Origin: Paraburkholderia sp. FT54
GTDB lineage: Bacteria > Pseudomonadota > Gammaproteobacteria > Burkholderiales > Burkholderiaceae
Assembly (NCBI RefSeq): GCF_031585635.1
Contig: NZ_CP134195.1
Coordinates: 1,860,001 to 1,924,000 of the forward strand
Direction of reading: 5' to 3'
DNA length: 64,000 nucleotides
The position numbers and the translations under genes were made by a program. The first letter of the stretch is position 1, and each line of letters opens with the position of its first letter. The notes under the pieces are model-generated. The model was given only the letters and a program-made list of their open reading frames with translations, was not told where the DNA came from and did not search any database. Positions 17,745 to 26,642 of the stretch are shown here, piece by piece.

Positions 17745-18674
17745 TCAAGTCGCCGGTTCGCGTGGCGCGCCGCCCGTGAGCGATACGATGAAATCGTAAA
17801 ACGCCCGGACCTTCGCCGGCGGATGATGCCGCGAAGGATAGAGCGCGTATAGCGGATAGACCTCGTCGCCCCAGTCGGGAAATAGCTCGACGAGTTTTCC
17901 GCTCGCCATCAACGACTCGGCGCCAAGCGAGAGAATCTGCGCGACGCCCTGGCCCGCTGTGCAGACACTATGCAAGGTGCCCACGTCGTTCACGGTCAAA
18001 CGGCCTTGCGGCGCGATCGCGATCTTCTTGCGGCCGCGCAGAAATTCCCAACTGAACGGGTAGCCCGTGAGCGGATCGCGAAACTTGATGCAGACATGCT
18101 TGCCGCTTTCGAGCTCGGCCGGATTCAGCGGATGCCCATGCTTCTTCAGATACGAAGGCGCGGCCACAGTGAGAATGCGCGTGTCCAGCAGCTTGCGAGC
18201 GATCAGCGTGGACACGGGCGGCTCGCCGAAACGGATCGCGAGATCGAAACCGTCGGCGACCAGATCGCCCAACTGGTCCCGGGTGATCAGTTCGAGCTGC
18301 AGATCGGGATGCTTGTCGATAAAGCCGCCCAGCCGCGGACCCAGCACAAGGCGTGAAAAGAACGGATCCATGTTCACGCGCAAACGTCCGCGTACGGCGG
18401 TCGCGCCCTGCGCGGCGGAAGCGGCGGCTTCTTCGAGTCCGCCCAGCAGCGGCACGATCTGTTCGTAGAAGCGCCGGCCTTCGTCGGTCAGCGTGACCGA
18501 GCGTGTGGTGCGGTCGAAAAGCCGGATGCCGAGACGCGCTTCGAGCCGCGCAACCGAACGGCTCACCCCCGATTGCGACATGTCAAGCGCTTCGCCCGCC
18601 GCCGCGAAACTGCCGCAATCGACGATCGCCGTCAAGACGCCCATGCCGTTCAGCACGCGCTCGTCAAATGGCAT
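17745..18674 (-). CDS. LysR-type transcriptional regulator
   Basis: 309 residues. N-terminal winged helix-turn-helix (FAAAGEALDMSQSGVSRSVARLEARLGIRLFDRTTRSVTLT, residues about 23-63) and a C-terminal periplasmic-binding-like effector domain with the typical LLDTRILTVAAPSYLKKHG stretch. Divergent from the SDR gene at 18926; the 251-bp intergenic region carries the palindrome CATTAATG (18694-18701), a possible part of its operator. It probably controls the SDR and itself, as is usual for divergent LysR pairs. Confidence 0.93.
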   Translation of the reverse strand: MPFDERVLNGMGVLTAIVDCGSFAAAGEALDMSQSGVSRSVARLEARLGIRLFDRTTRSVTLTDEGRRFYEQIVPLLGGLEEAAASAAQGATAVRGRLRVNMDPFFSRLVLGPRLGGFIDKHPDLQLELITRDQLGDLVADGFDLAIRFGEPPVSTLIARKLLDTRILTVAAPSYLKKHGHPLNPAELESGKHVCIKFRDPLTGYPFSWEFLRGRKKIAIAPQGRLTVNDVGTLHSVCTAGQGVAQILSLGAESLMASGKLVELFPDWGDEVYPLYALYPSRHHPPAKVRAFYDFIVSLTGGAPREPAT

Positions 18675-18925
18675 GTGATAGTCCTTTGTTATTCATTAAT
18701 GCGTGACATGCTAACGCGAAAGTCCGTTTGAATTCACGCGCTGCCGCGTGGATGTGCCGCCTGGCAAGGCGAATGAATGACGTCGTGTCATGAGTGGAAT
18801 GACAGCCCGGCTATCGCGTCAGTCGTGCGGCGGCCGTTAATCTGTCTGCGTTCGCCCGAAGTACCAAGACATGTGATTCTCGGTATGCATCGGGCATATG
18901 TGGACTAAACAACGGAGAACGCCCC

Positions 18926-19699
18926 ATGTCGCGTATTTTTATTACCGGTTCCGCCGATGGTCTCGGTCAGATGGCCGCACGCCTGCTCGTCGACGCGGGC
19001 CATCAGGTGGTTTTGCATGCGCGCAGCGCCGCGCGCGCCGAACAGGCGTTGCAAGCCGTACCGCAAGCGCAGACGGCACTGGCAGGCGACCTGTCGTGCA
19101 TCGCGGCGACGGTCGCGCTGGCGGAGCAGGTCAACCGGCTGGGCCGTTTCGACGCGGTGATCCACAACGCCGCGGTCGGCTATCAGGAGCCGCGCCGGAT
19201 CGCCACCGTCGACGGCTTGCCGCACGTGTTCGCGGTCAACACGCTGGCGCCTTACGTGCTGACCGCGCTGATCGAAAAGCCCGAGCGGCTCGTCTACCTG
19301 AGTTCGGGCCTGCATCGCAGCGGCGACGCGAGTCTCGACGATCTGGCCTGGGCGCGGCGTCCCTGGCAGGGCACGGCGGCGTACTCGGACTCGAAACTGC
19401 ACGACGCGTTGCTGGCGTTCGCGATCGCGCGCCGCTGGCCGCGGGTGTTGTCGAACGCGTTGGAGCCGGGCTGGGTGGCGACGAAAATGGGCGGTCCGGG
19501 CGCACCGGACGATTTGCAGGCCGCCCCGAAAACCCAGGTATGGCTCGCCGTCAGCAATGAACCGGCGGCCACCGTCAGCGGCGCGTACTTCTATCACATG
19601 AAGCAACGCGAGACGCATCCGGCAGTGCGCGACGTTGCCGTGCAGGAGCGGTTGATCGAGGCGTGCGCGGGGTTTTCCGGCATCCGTTTGCCGGACTGA
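18926..19699 (+). CDS. Short-chain dehydrogenase/reductase family protein
   Basis: 257 residues with an N-terminal Rossmann motif TGSADGLG (TGxxxGxG), the NAAVG strand and an active-site YSDSK (YxxxK), with SSG as the catalytic serine. An NAD(P)-dependent oxidoreductase of unknown substrate; the short loop after the active site and the DDLAWARRPWQG segment resemble retinol-dehydrogenase-like SDRs. GGAG precedes the ATG by 8 bp. Divergent from the LysR gene that probably regulates it. Confidence 0.9.
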   Translation: MSRIFITGSADGLGQMAARLLVDAGHQVVLHARSAARAEQALQAVPQAQTALAGDLSCIAATVALAEQVNRLGRFDAVIHNAAVGYQEPRRIATVDGLPHVFAVNTLAPYVLTALIEKPERLVYLSSGLHRSGDASLDDLAWARRPWQGTAAYSDSKLHDALLAFAIARRWPRVLSNALEPGWVATKMGGPGAPDDLQAAPKTQVWLAVSNEPAATVSGAYFYHMKQRETHPAVRDVAVQERLIEACAGFSGIRLPD

Positions 19700-19720
19700 C
19701 GGCCCGACGCGAGGCGGCGA

Positions 19721-21121
19721 TCAGCGGCCCGCGCCCTGAGTCGCCTGTCCGCGCACTGGGCGCGAGACAGGCGCTTCGTCGAGGTGACGAAACACCCACG
19801 CCGACACCAGCGTGATCACGCCGACGCACGCGAAACTCAACCGGAAGCCGAGCGCGGCCGAGCCGAGGTGTGCCGAGAAGAGATTCACCAGCCCGCCGCC
19901 GATCGACACGCCCAGTCCGATGGCCAGCATCTGCACCATCGAAAAGAGGCTGTTGCCGCTGCCGGCATCTTCATGCGAGAGGCCTTTGAGCGTGACGCTG
20001 TTCATCGCCGCGAACTGCATGGAGTTGGCCGCGCCGAACACCGCCAGAATCGCGATCTCGACCGCGAGCGGCGTGCCGCGCGTAATCAGCGCGAAAGCCA
20101 CGATCGACGAACCGACGATGATGGTATTGACGAGCAGGAACGTGTCGTAACCATAGCGGCGCACGAGCGGCGCGATCCAGCGTTTGGCGACGGTGCCGGC
20201 CAACGCCGCGGGCAGCATCATCAGACCCGAATGCAGCGGCGAGTAGCCCAGTTGCAATTGCAGCAGCAAGGGCACGAGAAACGGCACGGCGCTCGAACCG
20301 ATGCGGCACACCAGGTTGCCGATCAGGCCGACGCTGAAGTTCGGCTCGCGAAAGAGCGACAGCTTGAAGAGCGGATTGACACGGCGTCTCGCATGCGGAA
20401 TGTAGGCGAGCGCGCTCACGGCGGCGAGCGCGAAGAGCGCCGCCGACCATGCCGCCCGGTGTGTGGGCACGGGCGCGTCGACGGCGAGCGAGAACGCGAT
20501 CATGCACAGCGAGAGCAGCCCGCAACCGACGAAGTCGAACGGCGGCGCCTGGGTTTCGCCATGCGACGGCAGGAAACGCTGCACCGCGTACAGGCCGACG
20601 GCGCCGATCGGCACATTGATGAGGAAAATCCAGTGCCAGGTAATCGCCTGCACGAACCAGCCGCCGAGCGTCGGCCCGGCAATCGGCCCCAGTTGCCCGG
20701 CGACCGAAATGAACGCGAGCGCCGCCACGTACTGGTCGCCCGTGACGCTGCGCAAGACGGCGAGCCGTCCGATCGGCAGCAGCATCGAGCCGCCGACACC
20801 TTGCAGGACGCGCGCCATCACCAGTTGGCCGAGCGTATGCGCGCTCGCGCAGCAGATCGAACCGAGCACGAACACGAGGATCGCCGCGAAGTAGACGCGC
20901 CGCGTGCCGAAGCGGTCGGCGAGCCAGCCGGACGCGGGCGTGAGCATCGCCATGGTCAGGGTGTAGGCGACCACGATCGGCTGCATGGCGAGCGGCGCGA
21001 CGTGCAGGCTGTTCGCAATCGACGGTAGCGCGGTGTTGACGATAGTCGTGTCCAGCGACTGCATGAAAAAGCCGGCGGCGACGATCCAGAGCAAAGCGGT
21101 CTGGGAAGAATCCTTGGTCAT
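19721..21121 (-). CDS. MFS drug exporter, DHA2 (EmrB/QacA) type
   Basis: 466 residues from MTKDSSQ; longer in-frame starts add an arginine- and proline-rich leader not seen in the family. About 14 hydrophobic segments. Motifs: QSLDTTIVNTALPSIA in helix 1 (motif D1), GWLADRFGTRRVY (motif A), LQGVGGSMLLPIGRL (motif C-like), and FLINVPIGAVGLY. Proton-driven export from the inner membrane; substrate unknown. It converges on the SDR gene with a 21-bp gap. Its upstream region carries nested inverted repeats, and a LysR gene lies divergent. Confidence 0.92.
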   Translation of the reverse strand: MTKDSSQTALLWIVAAGFFMQSLDTTIVNTALPSIANSLHVAPLAMQPIVVAYTLTMAMLTPASGWLADRFGTRRVYFAAILVFVLGSICCASAHTLGQLVMARVLQGVGGSMLLPIGRLAVLRSVTGDQYVAALAFISVAGQLGPIAGPTLGGWFVQAITWHWIFLINVPIGAVGLYAVQRFLPSHGETQAPPFDFVGCGLLSLCMIAFSLAVDAPVPTHRAAWSAALFALAAVSALAYIPHARRRVNPLFKLSLFREPNFSVGLIGNLVCRIGSSAVPFLVPLLLQLQLGYSPLHSGLMMLPAALAGTVAKRWIAPLVRRYGYDTFLLVNTIIVGSSIVAFALITRGTPLAVEIAILAVFGAANSMQFAAMNSVTLKGLSHEDAGSGNSLFSMVQMLAIGLGVSIGGGLVNLFSAHLGSAALGFRLSFACVGVITLVSAWVFRHLDEAPVSRPVRGQATQGAGR

Positions 21122-21180
21122 CTTTAACGGGGCGGCGGGACGGCGGCACTGGTGGGCGGCCGGCCCGGCTCTAAACATTC

Positions 21181-21234
21181 AGTGGGGGCAATTCCGTCAT
21201 CATATTGACATCCTCGTCAATCGGGAACCCCACT
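21181..21234. promoter_or_regulatory. Nested triple inverted repeat upstream of the MFS gene
   Basis: Three dyads share one centre: AGTGGGG/CCCCACT (21181-21187 with 21228-21234), TTCC/GGAA (21192-21195 with 21224-21227) and ATTGAC-N6-GTCAAT (21204-21221). The centre lies 87 bp from the MFS start. It may be an operator or a cruciform-forming site. Confidence 0.55.
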
Positions 21235-21248
21235 AGGGGCATTGACTG

Positions 21249-21267
21249 TTATCGACTTTGGCGATAA
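21249..21267. promoter_or_regulatory. LysR-box candidate (TTATCG-N7-CGATAA)
   Basis: A perfect 6-bp dyad with 7-bp spacing. It fits the T-N11-A rule of LysR-type regulators and lies 18 bp before the LysR start, where autoregulatory sites normally sit. Confidence 0.6.
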
Positions 21268-21285
21268 GCAGCGCGACAATGGCTC

Positions 21286-22146
21286 ATGCTCAATCCCATC
21301 TGGCTCAAGACCTTTTCGACCGTCGCCGCCTGCCACAGCTTCACCGAGGCGGGACGGCGGCTCGACCTGACGCAATCGAGCGTCAGCGAACACATCCGGC
21401 GGCTCGAGGCGAGCGTGGGCCGGCGCCTCTTCGTGCGCGACACCCATTCGCTTGCGATGACGCCGGATGGCGAAGCCATGCTCGCGCACGCCAGCGTGAT
21501 TCTGCAGGCGCTCGCGCGGGCCGAATCGCAGTTTCGCGCGCCGCGTCTGAAAGGCCGCGTGCGGCTCGGTTCCTCGGACGATGTCGCACTCGGCCCGTTG
21601 CCCACGGTGCTGGCCGCGTTTCGCGACGCGCATCCGGACGTCGAGCTGGAAATCACCATCGGCATGACCGGCAAGCTGTATGAGTTGCTGGACGCGGGGC
21701 AGATCGATCTGCTGGTCGGCAAGCGGCGTCTCGGCGACCGGCGCGGCGTGCCGCTCTTCACCGGGCGGCTGGAGTGGCTGGCGCGCGCCGGCACGCTGGT
21801 CGATCTGAGCCAGCCGTTGCCGCTGATTCTGGTCGCCGAGCCGAGCGTGACGCGGGCGGTCGTGCTCGACGCGCTCGCGGAGGCGGGCTTCAGCTGGCAG
21901 CTGGTGTGCACGAGCAGCAGCCACGCGGGCTGCATCGCGGCCGCGCGCGGCGGGCTCGGCATTACGGTTCGTCCGCAGTATCTGGCCGCGCGAGGTCTTA
22001 CGCCGCCGCTGAACATGGCAAGTCTGCCGACGCTGCCGTCGGTGGAATTCATCGCCCTGGCGGCGAAGCGGCTCAGCCGGCCCGCGGGAACGCTGCTGCA
22101 ATTGCTGCACGATAGCGATCTGCGTGGGTCGTGGATCGGGGAGTGA
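21286..22146 (+). CDS. LysR-type transcriptional regulator
   Basis: 286 residues. HTH at about 18-55 (SFTEAGRRLDLTQSSVSEHIRRLEASVGRRLFVRD), followed by the effector domain (KGRVRLGSSDDVALGPLPTVLAAF). Divergent from the DHA2 exporter at 21121, which it probably regulates; two clear dyads lie in the 164-bp gap. The protein ends soon after the effector domain, a normal LTTR length. Confidence 0.93.
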   Translation: MLNPIWLKTFSTVAACHSFTEAGRRLDLTQSSVSEHIRRLEASVGRRLFVRDTHSLAMTPDGEAMLAHASVILQALARAESQFRAPRLKGRVRLGSSDDVALGPLPTVLAAFRDAHPDVELEITIGMTGKLYELLDAGQIDLLVGKRRLGDRRGVPLFTGRLEWLARAGTLVDLSQPLPLILVAEPSVTRAVVLDALAEAGFSWQLVCTSSSHAGCIAAARGGLGITVRPQYLAARGLTPPLNMASLPTLPSVEFIALAAKRLSRPAGTLLQLLHDSDLRGSWIGE

Positions 22147-22201
22147 GAGGCGAGACAGCGCGAGACAGCGCGTGCGCGTTGCCTCAACGAGGCGCAGCGC
22201 G

Positions 22202-22227
22202 AGGCAGTTCTCTAAATTGAACTGCCT
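22202..22227. terminator. Hairpin between convergent genes
   Basis: AGGCAGTTC / GAACTGCCT is a perfect 9-bp stem with an 8-base AT-rich loop between the LysR stop and the AhpD-like stop. It may end transcription from both sides, although no long T-run follows on either strand. A GAGACAGCGC direct repeat stands just upstream (about 22152-22171). Confidence 0.55.
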
Positions 22228-22241
22228 TCACACGGTGGCGT

Positions 22242-22679
22242 TCATGCAGGCAGCTTGCGAAACGAAATCGCGAAACGGTTCCATGCGTTGATCGCGGAGA
22301 GCAGCAGCGTCAGATCGACCAGTTCTTCGTCGCTGAAGTGTGGGCGCACCGCTTCCCACACTGCATCAGGCACATGGTCGTGCGACACCAGCGTCAGCGC
22401 TTCGGTCCATTCGAGCGCGGCGCGTTCGCGGTCCGTGAAGAACGGCGTTTCGCGCCAGACCACTACGGTCGCGAGGCGCCGCTCGGTTTCGCCGCCCTTG
22501 CGGGCGTCGGTGGTATGCATATCGACGCAGTACGCGCAGCCGTTGATCTGCGAGGCGCGCAGACGAACCAGTTCGGTCAGCGATTTTTCGAGGGCCGATT
22601 TGCCGATGCGCTCTTCAACACCGATCAAGGCCTTGATCGCGGCGGGGTTGGCTTTGTAGAAGTCCAGACGTTGTTCCAT
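22242..22679 (-). CDS. Carboxymuconolactone decarboxylase / AhpD-like alkylhydroperoxidase
   Basis: 145 residues of the CMD/AhpD fold with the redox motif C48-A-Y-C51-V-D-M-H55 and an upstream glutamate (SLTELVRLRAS), the pattern of peroxidase-type AhpD relatives. These proteins reduce hydroperoxides using a C-x2-C pair as a cytoplasmic antioxidant activity. AGGAGTGAATC lies directly before the ATG. Monocistronic. Confidence 0.9.
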   Translation of the reverse strand: MEQRLDFYKANPAAIKALIGVEERIGKSALEKSLTELVRLRASQINGCAYCVDMHTTDARKGGETERRLATVVVWRETPFFTDRERAALEWTEALTLVSHDHVPDAVWEAVRPHFSDEELVDLTLLLSAINAWNRFAISFRKLPA

Positions 22680-22908
22680 GATTCACTCCTGAGTTGGGTT
22701 GAACGCATTCCGTGATGCGACGGGTGAAGATTAGGCTCATCGCTGGCTTTGGAAAATGACCGATTTCGGCTATTTTCAGGTAACCACTTTGACTCGGTGG
22801 CGGTGAACGTGTGCGGCATGACGAGCGTCCTTACCGGTGGTAATGGCATCGTTGCCGGGCATCCGGCGTTTCGGTATGGTGGGTCATCTATCTATCGAAG
22901 AGATTCGC

Positions 22909-23958
22909 ATGACATCCGCCGCAGACCAGCAACCGCTGCCGATCCGCACCGACGTCCTGATCGTCGGCGCAGGCCCCGTGGGGCTTTTCGCCGCTTTCGA
23001 AGCGGGCGTGATCGGCCTGTCCTGCCAGATCGTCGACGGGCTCGACAAGATCGGCGGCCAATGCATCGAGCTCTATCCGGACAAGCCGATCTACGATATT
23101 CCCGCCATTGCGTCCTGCACGGCACGTGAGCTGGTCGAGCGCCTGCTGGCGCAATGCAAGCCGTTCGACCCGCCCATTCATCTCGAACAACGGGTCGAGT
23201 CGGTCGAGCAGGGCGGCGACGGGCGCTGGACGGTACGTACCGACCGCGGACTCGTGTTCGATGTCGCGGCGATCCTGCTGGCCGCCGGCAACGGCGCGTT
23301 CGTGCCGCAAAAACTGGCGCTGGCCGAGGCCGTGCCGCTGGAGTCGCGCCACGTGCACTACAGCGTGCAACGTCTGGCCGACTTCGCCGACAAGACCGTG
23401 GTCGTGGCCGGCGGCGGCGATTCCGCGCTCGACTGGGCGCTGGCGCTGCGCAAGGTCGCGCGCCGGGTGACACTGGTGCATCGGCGAAGCGGTTTCAGCG
23501 CGGCCGATTCGAGTGTCGGATTGATGCGGCGCGCCGTCGAAGCGGGCGAGATGGATTTTATCGTCGGCGCGATTGCGACGCTCAATGTCGAAGGCGATGC
23601 ATTGAAGTCGATCACGTTGCGACATATCGAAGGCGAAACGCAACTGGCGGCGGAGCATCTCGTCGCGCTGTATGGACTCGTCGCCGACCTCGGACCGATC
23701 GCGCAATGGGGGCTATCGATTCACGGCGGCCGCGTCGATGTGGATACGTCGAACTACGAGAGTTCACGGCCCGGCATCTTCGCGGTCGGTGACATCGCCA
23801 ACTATCCGAACAAGCAGAAGCTGATTCTGTCTGGCTTTCACGAGGCGTCGCTGGCGCTGCGCCGCGCGTACTCCTATGCTTATCCGGACAAAAAACGCGT
23901 GCACGTGCACTCCAGTTACGACGCGAAGCTGGCGGAAAAGGTTAGTGCCGCCGGGTGA
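22909..23958 (+). CDS. Ferredoxin/flavodoxin--NADP+ reductase, thioredoxin-reductase-like
   Basis: 349 residues from MTSAADQQ (GAAGAGA upstream). FAD-binding VGAGPVGLFAAFEAGVIG at about 17-34, IGGQCIELYPDKPIYDIPA just after it (hallmark of the TrxR-like FNR2 group, lacking the CxxC of true thioredoxin reductase), NADPH-binding VVVAGGGDSALDWAL, and the C-terminal GIFAVGDIANYPNKQKLILSGFHEA. It transfers electrons between NADPH and ferredoxin or flavodoxin. A single gene with no ferredoxin next to it. Confidence 0.9.
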   Translation: MTSAADQQPLPIRTDVLIVGAGPVGLFAAFEAGVIGLSCQIVDGLDKIGGQCIELYPDKPIYDIPAIASCTARELVERLLAQCKPFDPPIHLEQRVESVEQGGDGRWTVRTDRGLVFDVAAILLAAGNGAFVPQKLALAEAVPLESRHVHYSVQRLADFADKTVVVAGGGDSALDWALALRKVARRVTLVHRRSGFSAADSSVGLMRRAVEAGEMDFIVGAIATLNVEGDALKSITLRHIEGETQLAAEHLVALYGLVADLGPIAQWGLSIHGGRVDVDTSNYESSRPGIFAVGDIANYPNKQKLILSGFHEASLALRRAYSYAYPDKKRVHVHSSYDAKLAEKVSAAG

Positions 23959-24041
23959 CTGGGCGGTGGAGATATCGCGCTGTTGAATGATCGAGCCGGT
24001 AGTGATCCACAGGTCGCTACCGGCTCCTTTCTACATTGCGC

Positions 24042-24278
24042 TCATTTCCCGGCGGGTTGGCTTGCAGCAGCGGCCGCGCTGGCTTCCTTGTCCTTCTTCT
24101 TTGCCTCGTGGTGGCCGACCGCGCAGCCGGCGGCCGCGCCCGCTACACCGTGGTCGCCCGCAACGTGGCCGGCGACGCCGCCCACGACCGCGCCTTTCGT
24201 ACAGCCTTCCGCTTGCGCGGCGGTGCAGGTGAGTGCCAGCGCGGCAGCGAGACCGAGGGTGATGAATGCGTGTTTCAA
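24042..24278 (-). CDS. Small exported glycine-zipper protein
   Basis: The start is an unusual TTG at 24278-24276, chosen because AGGAG lies 6 bp upstream. From it, a signal peptide runs to ALTCTAAQA|EG. The mature part, about 55 residues, holds a glycine-zipper segment (KGAVVGGVAGHVAGDHGVAGAAAGCAVGHH) and a lysine/alanine-rich tail. Such proteins sit in the envelope and may insert in or lie on the outer membrane. An upstream ATG in the same frame (24344) lacks a ribosome site and would hide the signal peptide. Confidence 0.75.
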   Translation of the reverse strand: MKHAFITLGLAAALALTCTAAQAEGCTKGAVVGGVAGHVAGDHGVAGAAAGCAVGHHEAKKKDKEASAAAAASQPAGK

Positions 24279-24470
24279 TTGCGACTCCTGTTTTCCGATG
24301 ATGGTGTGATCAGGGCGTAGCAATTGCGGGACCCGGCGATTCAATCGGCGCTTCTCCGGACGCGGAGTCTGGTGCGGGGCGTCGCGCGTGGACCTTAGGT
24401 GAAACCATAAGGGAAGCAGGCGGCGACGGGCGGTGTATGCTTTTGGACGTAGCCCTTATTTCTGACCACG

Positions 24471-26456
24471 ATGAAACAGCCTGATGTCCATTCCGCCGGC
24501 GAAAACGGCAAGCCTGCCAAGGTTCCGGGCGCGGCCCGCACGAGCGCGGCTGTCGACATCGATTACTGGGCACTGATGGAGGCGATTGAAGACTATGCGA
24601 TCTTCCTGCTCGAGCCGACCGGGCGGATCGCCAGTTGCAATGCCGGCGCACTGAAGCTGACGGGTTACACCGACAAGGAGATCGTCGGCCAGCACTTTTC
24701 ACGCTTCTATACCGAAGAAGCCGTGGCGCGCGACTGGCCCGCCTACGAACTGCAACAGGCGTCGCTGACCGGCCGCTTCGAGGACGAAGGCTTGCGGGTC
24801 CGCAAGGACGGCACGACCTTCTGGTCGAATGTCGTGATTACGTCGATCCGCAACGACGCGGGCATTCTCACCGGCTTTGCCAAGATCACGCGCGATCTGA
24901 CCGCGCAACGCGAGTACATGGAAGCGCTGCGGCAAAGCGAGGAGCGCTTCCGTTTGCTGGTCGACTGCGTGAAGGACTACGCGATCTTCATGCTCGATCC
25001 ACAAGGCTACGTGGTGAGCTGGAATACCGGCGCGGCGCGCATCAAAGGCTATACGCGCGAGGAAATCGTCGGCCGGCATTTCTCGACGTTCTACGTACCT
25101 GAGGAAGCGGCGGCCGGCAAGCCCGCGCGCGAACTGGCGATTGCCCGTCAGCTCGGACACGTCGAGGACGAAGGCTGGCGCGTGCGCAAGGACGGCACGA
25201 CCTTCTGGGCCAACGTCGTGATCACCGCGGTGCATGATGAATCGAACCGGCTGCGCGGCTTCGCCAAGGTTACGCGCGATCTGACCGAACGGCGTCAGCG
25301 CGAAGAACTGGAGCGCTCGGGCGAACGCATGCGCCAGTTTCTCGCGACCCTCGCCCATGAATTGCGCAATCCGCTTGCGCCGGTACGCAATGCGATCGGC
25401 GTGATGCAACTCGAAACCGGCGTCAGTCCCACGCTAGCGCGTTCGCGCGACCTGATCGATCGCCAGATCACGCACCTCACGCGGCTGGTCGACGATCTGC
25501 TCGATGTCGGCCGGATCATGTCGAATAAAGTCGAGTTGCGCCTCGGCCGTGTCGATCTCGCTGAGGTGATGGCGCGCGCGATCGAGGCGGCCCGGCCATT
25601 TACGGATGCGCACGAACAGCGGGTCGTGCAGCACATGCCCGAGGAGCCGGTGATCGTTCGCGGCGACATGACGCGTCTCGTACAGGTGTTGCAAAACCTC
25701 TTGCATAACGCGGCAAAATTCTCGCCGGTGGGCAGTGTCATCGACATCGTGGCGCGTATCGACTACCACATGGCCGTGCTCGAAGTGCGCGATACCGGTT
25801 GCGGCATTCCTCTGCGCTCGCTCGACAAGATCTTCGAGCTGTTCGCTCAGGAAAAGGACGGGCAGAATGCCGGCGAGGGTGGTCTCGGCATCGGCCTCAC
25901 GCTGTGCAAGTCGCTCGTCGAGATGCACGGCGGCAGCATTCTCGCAAGCAGCGAAGGGCCAGGCCACGGCAGCACTTTCACGCTGAGTCTGCCGCTGGCC
26001 GCCGCGTCATCCGATGCAACGGGCGATGAGGCGAACGCGGCCAACACCGACGTCGCGCCGCTGCGCATTCTGCTGGTCGACGACAATTGCGATTCGGCCG
26101 ACAGTCTCGCCATGCTGCTCGAACTCAAAGGCCACGAGGTGCGTATTGCCTATGAGGGCGAGCAGGCGCTTCAGGTCGCGCCGCGCTTCGTGCCCCACCT
26201 CGCCGTGATCGACATCGCGATGCCGAAGATGGACGGCTACGCGACCATCGCGGCGCTGCGCGAGATGCCCGAGCTCGCCAAAACCCTGTACGCCGCGATG
26301 ACCGGCTTCGGGCACGCGAGCGATCGCGAGCGCACCCGTGAGGCCGGTTTCCACGCGCACCTGGTCAAGCCGGTGGAACTCGAACTGTTCGATGCGTTGC
26401 TGGCCGAGGTCGAAGCGCGGCGCAGCGGGCGCGGTCCCGGCCAGCCCCTCGATTAA
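24471..26456 (+). CDS. PAS-PAS hybrid sensor histidine kinase with receiver domain
   Basis: 661 residues, no membrane segment, so cytoplasmic. Two similar PAS domains (about 25-145 and 155-275, each with DYAIF-L-P-G and GYT-EEIVG-HFS-FY) look like an internal duplication. Next come HisKA with the phospho-acceptor H296 (LAHELRNPLAPVRN), HATPase (NLLHNAAKF, DTGCGIP, GGLGIGLTL) and a C-terminal receiver (LRILLVDDN; acceptor D581 in VIDIAMPKMDG). PAS pairs of this kind sense redox, light or small ligands; no cofactor can be assigned. No partner regulator adjacent, so it is an orphan hybrid kinase. Confidence 0.93.
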   Translation: MKQPDVHSAGENGKPAKVPGAARTSAAVDIDYWALMEAIEDYAIFLLEPTGRIASCNAGALKLTGYTDKEIVGQHFSRFYTEEAVARDWPAYELQQASLTGRFEDEGLRVRKDGTTFWSNVVITSIRNDAGILTGFAKITRDLTAQREYMEALRQSEERFRLLVDCVKDYAIFMLDPQGYVVSWNTGAARIKGYTREEIVGRHFSTFYVPEEAAAGKPARELAIARQLGHVEDEGWRVRKDGTTFWANVVITAVHDESNRLRGFAKVTRDLTERRQREELERSGERMRQFLATLAHELRNPLAPVRNAIGVMQLETGVSPTLARSRDLIDRQITHLTRLVDDLLDVGRIMSNKVELRLGRVDLAEVMARAIEAARPFTDAHEQRVVQHMPEEPVIVRGDMTRLVQVLQNLLHNAAKFSPVGSVIDIVARIDYHMAVLEVRDTGCGIPLRSLDKIFELFAQEKDGQNAGEGGLGIGLTLCKSLVEMHGGSILASSEGPGHGSTFTLSLPLAAASSDATGDEANAANTDVAPLRILLVDDNCDSADSLAMLLELKGHEVRIAYEGEQALQVAPRFVPHLAVIDIAMPKMDGYATIAALREMPELAKTLYAAMTGFGHASDRERTREAGFHAHLVKPVELELFDALLAEVEARRSGRGPGQPLD

Positions 26457-26642
26457 AAGCGCGCTTCCCTCATACCAGAGCCGTGCGATGGCTGGCGTGC
26501 TCCGGCATTCCTGATTCCCGAAGAAACGCGTTGCGTGTCGCCGCGTCTGGCGCGTAAGGCACGCCACTTGCTGAGCGTCTTTTGTGCGCGGCGGCCCTTG
26601 AGAGTCCGCCGGCAGCCGATCGAACAGCTCCAGGGAGGCACG

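Noticed and set aside
22152..22171. GAGACAGCGC direct repeat as a CRISPR or satellite
   Set aside because: Only two adjacent copies without spacers; simple local duplication.
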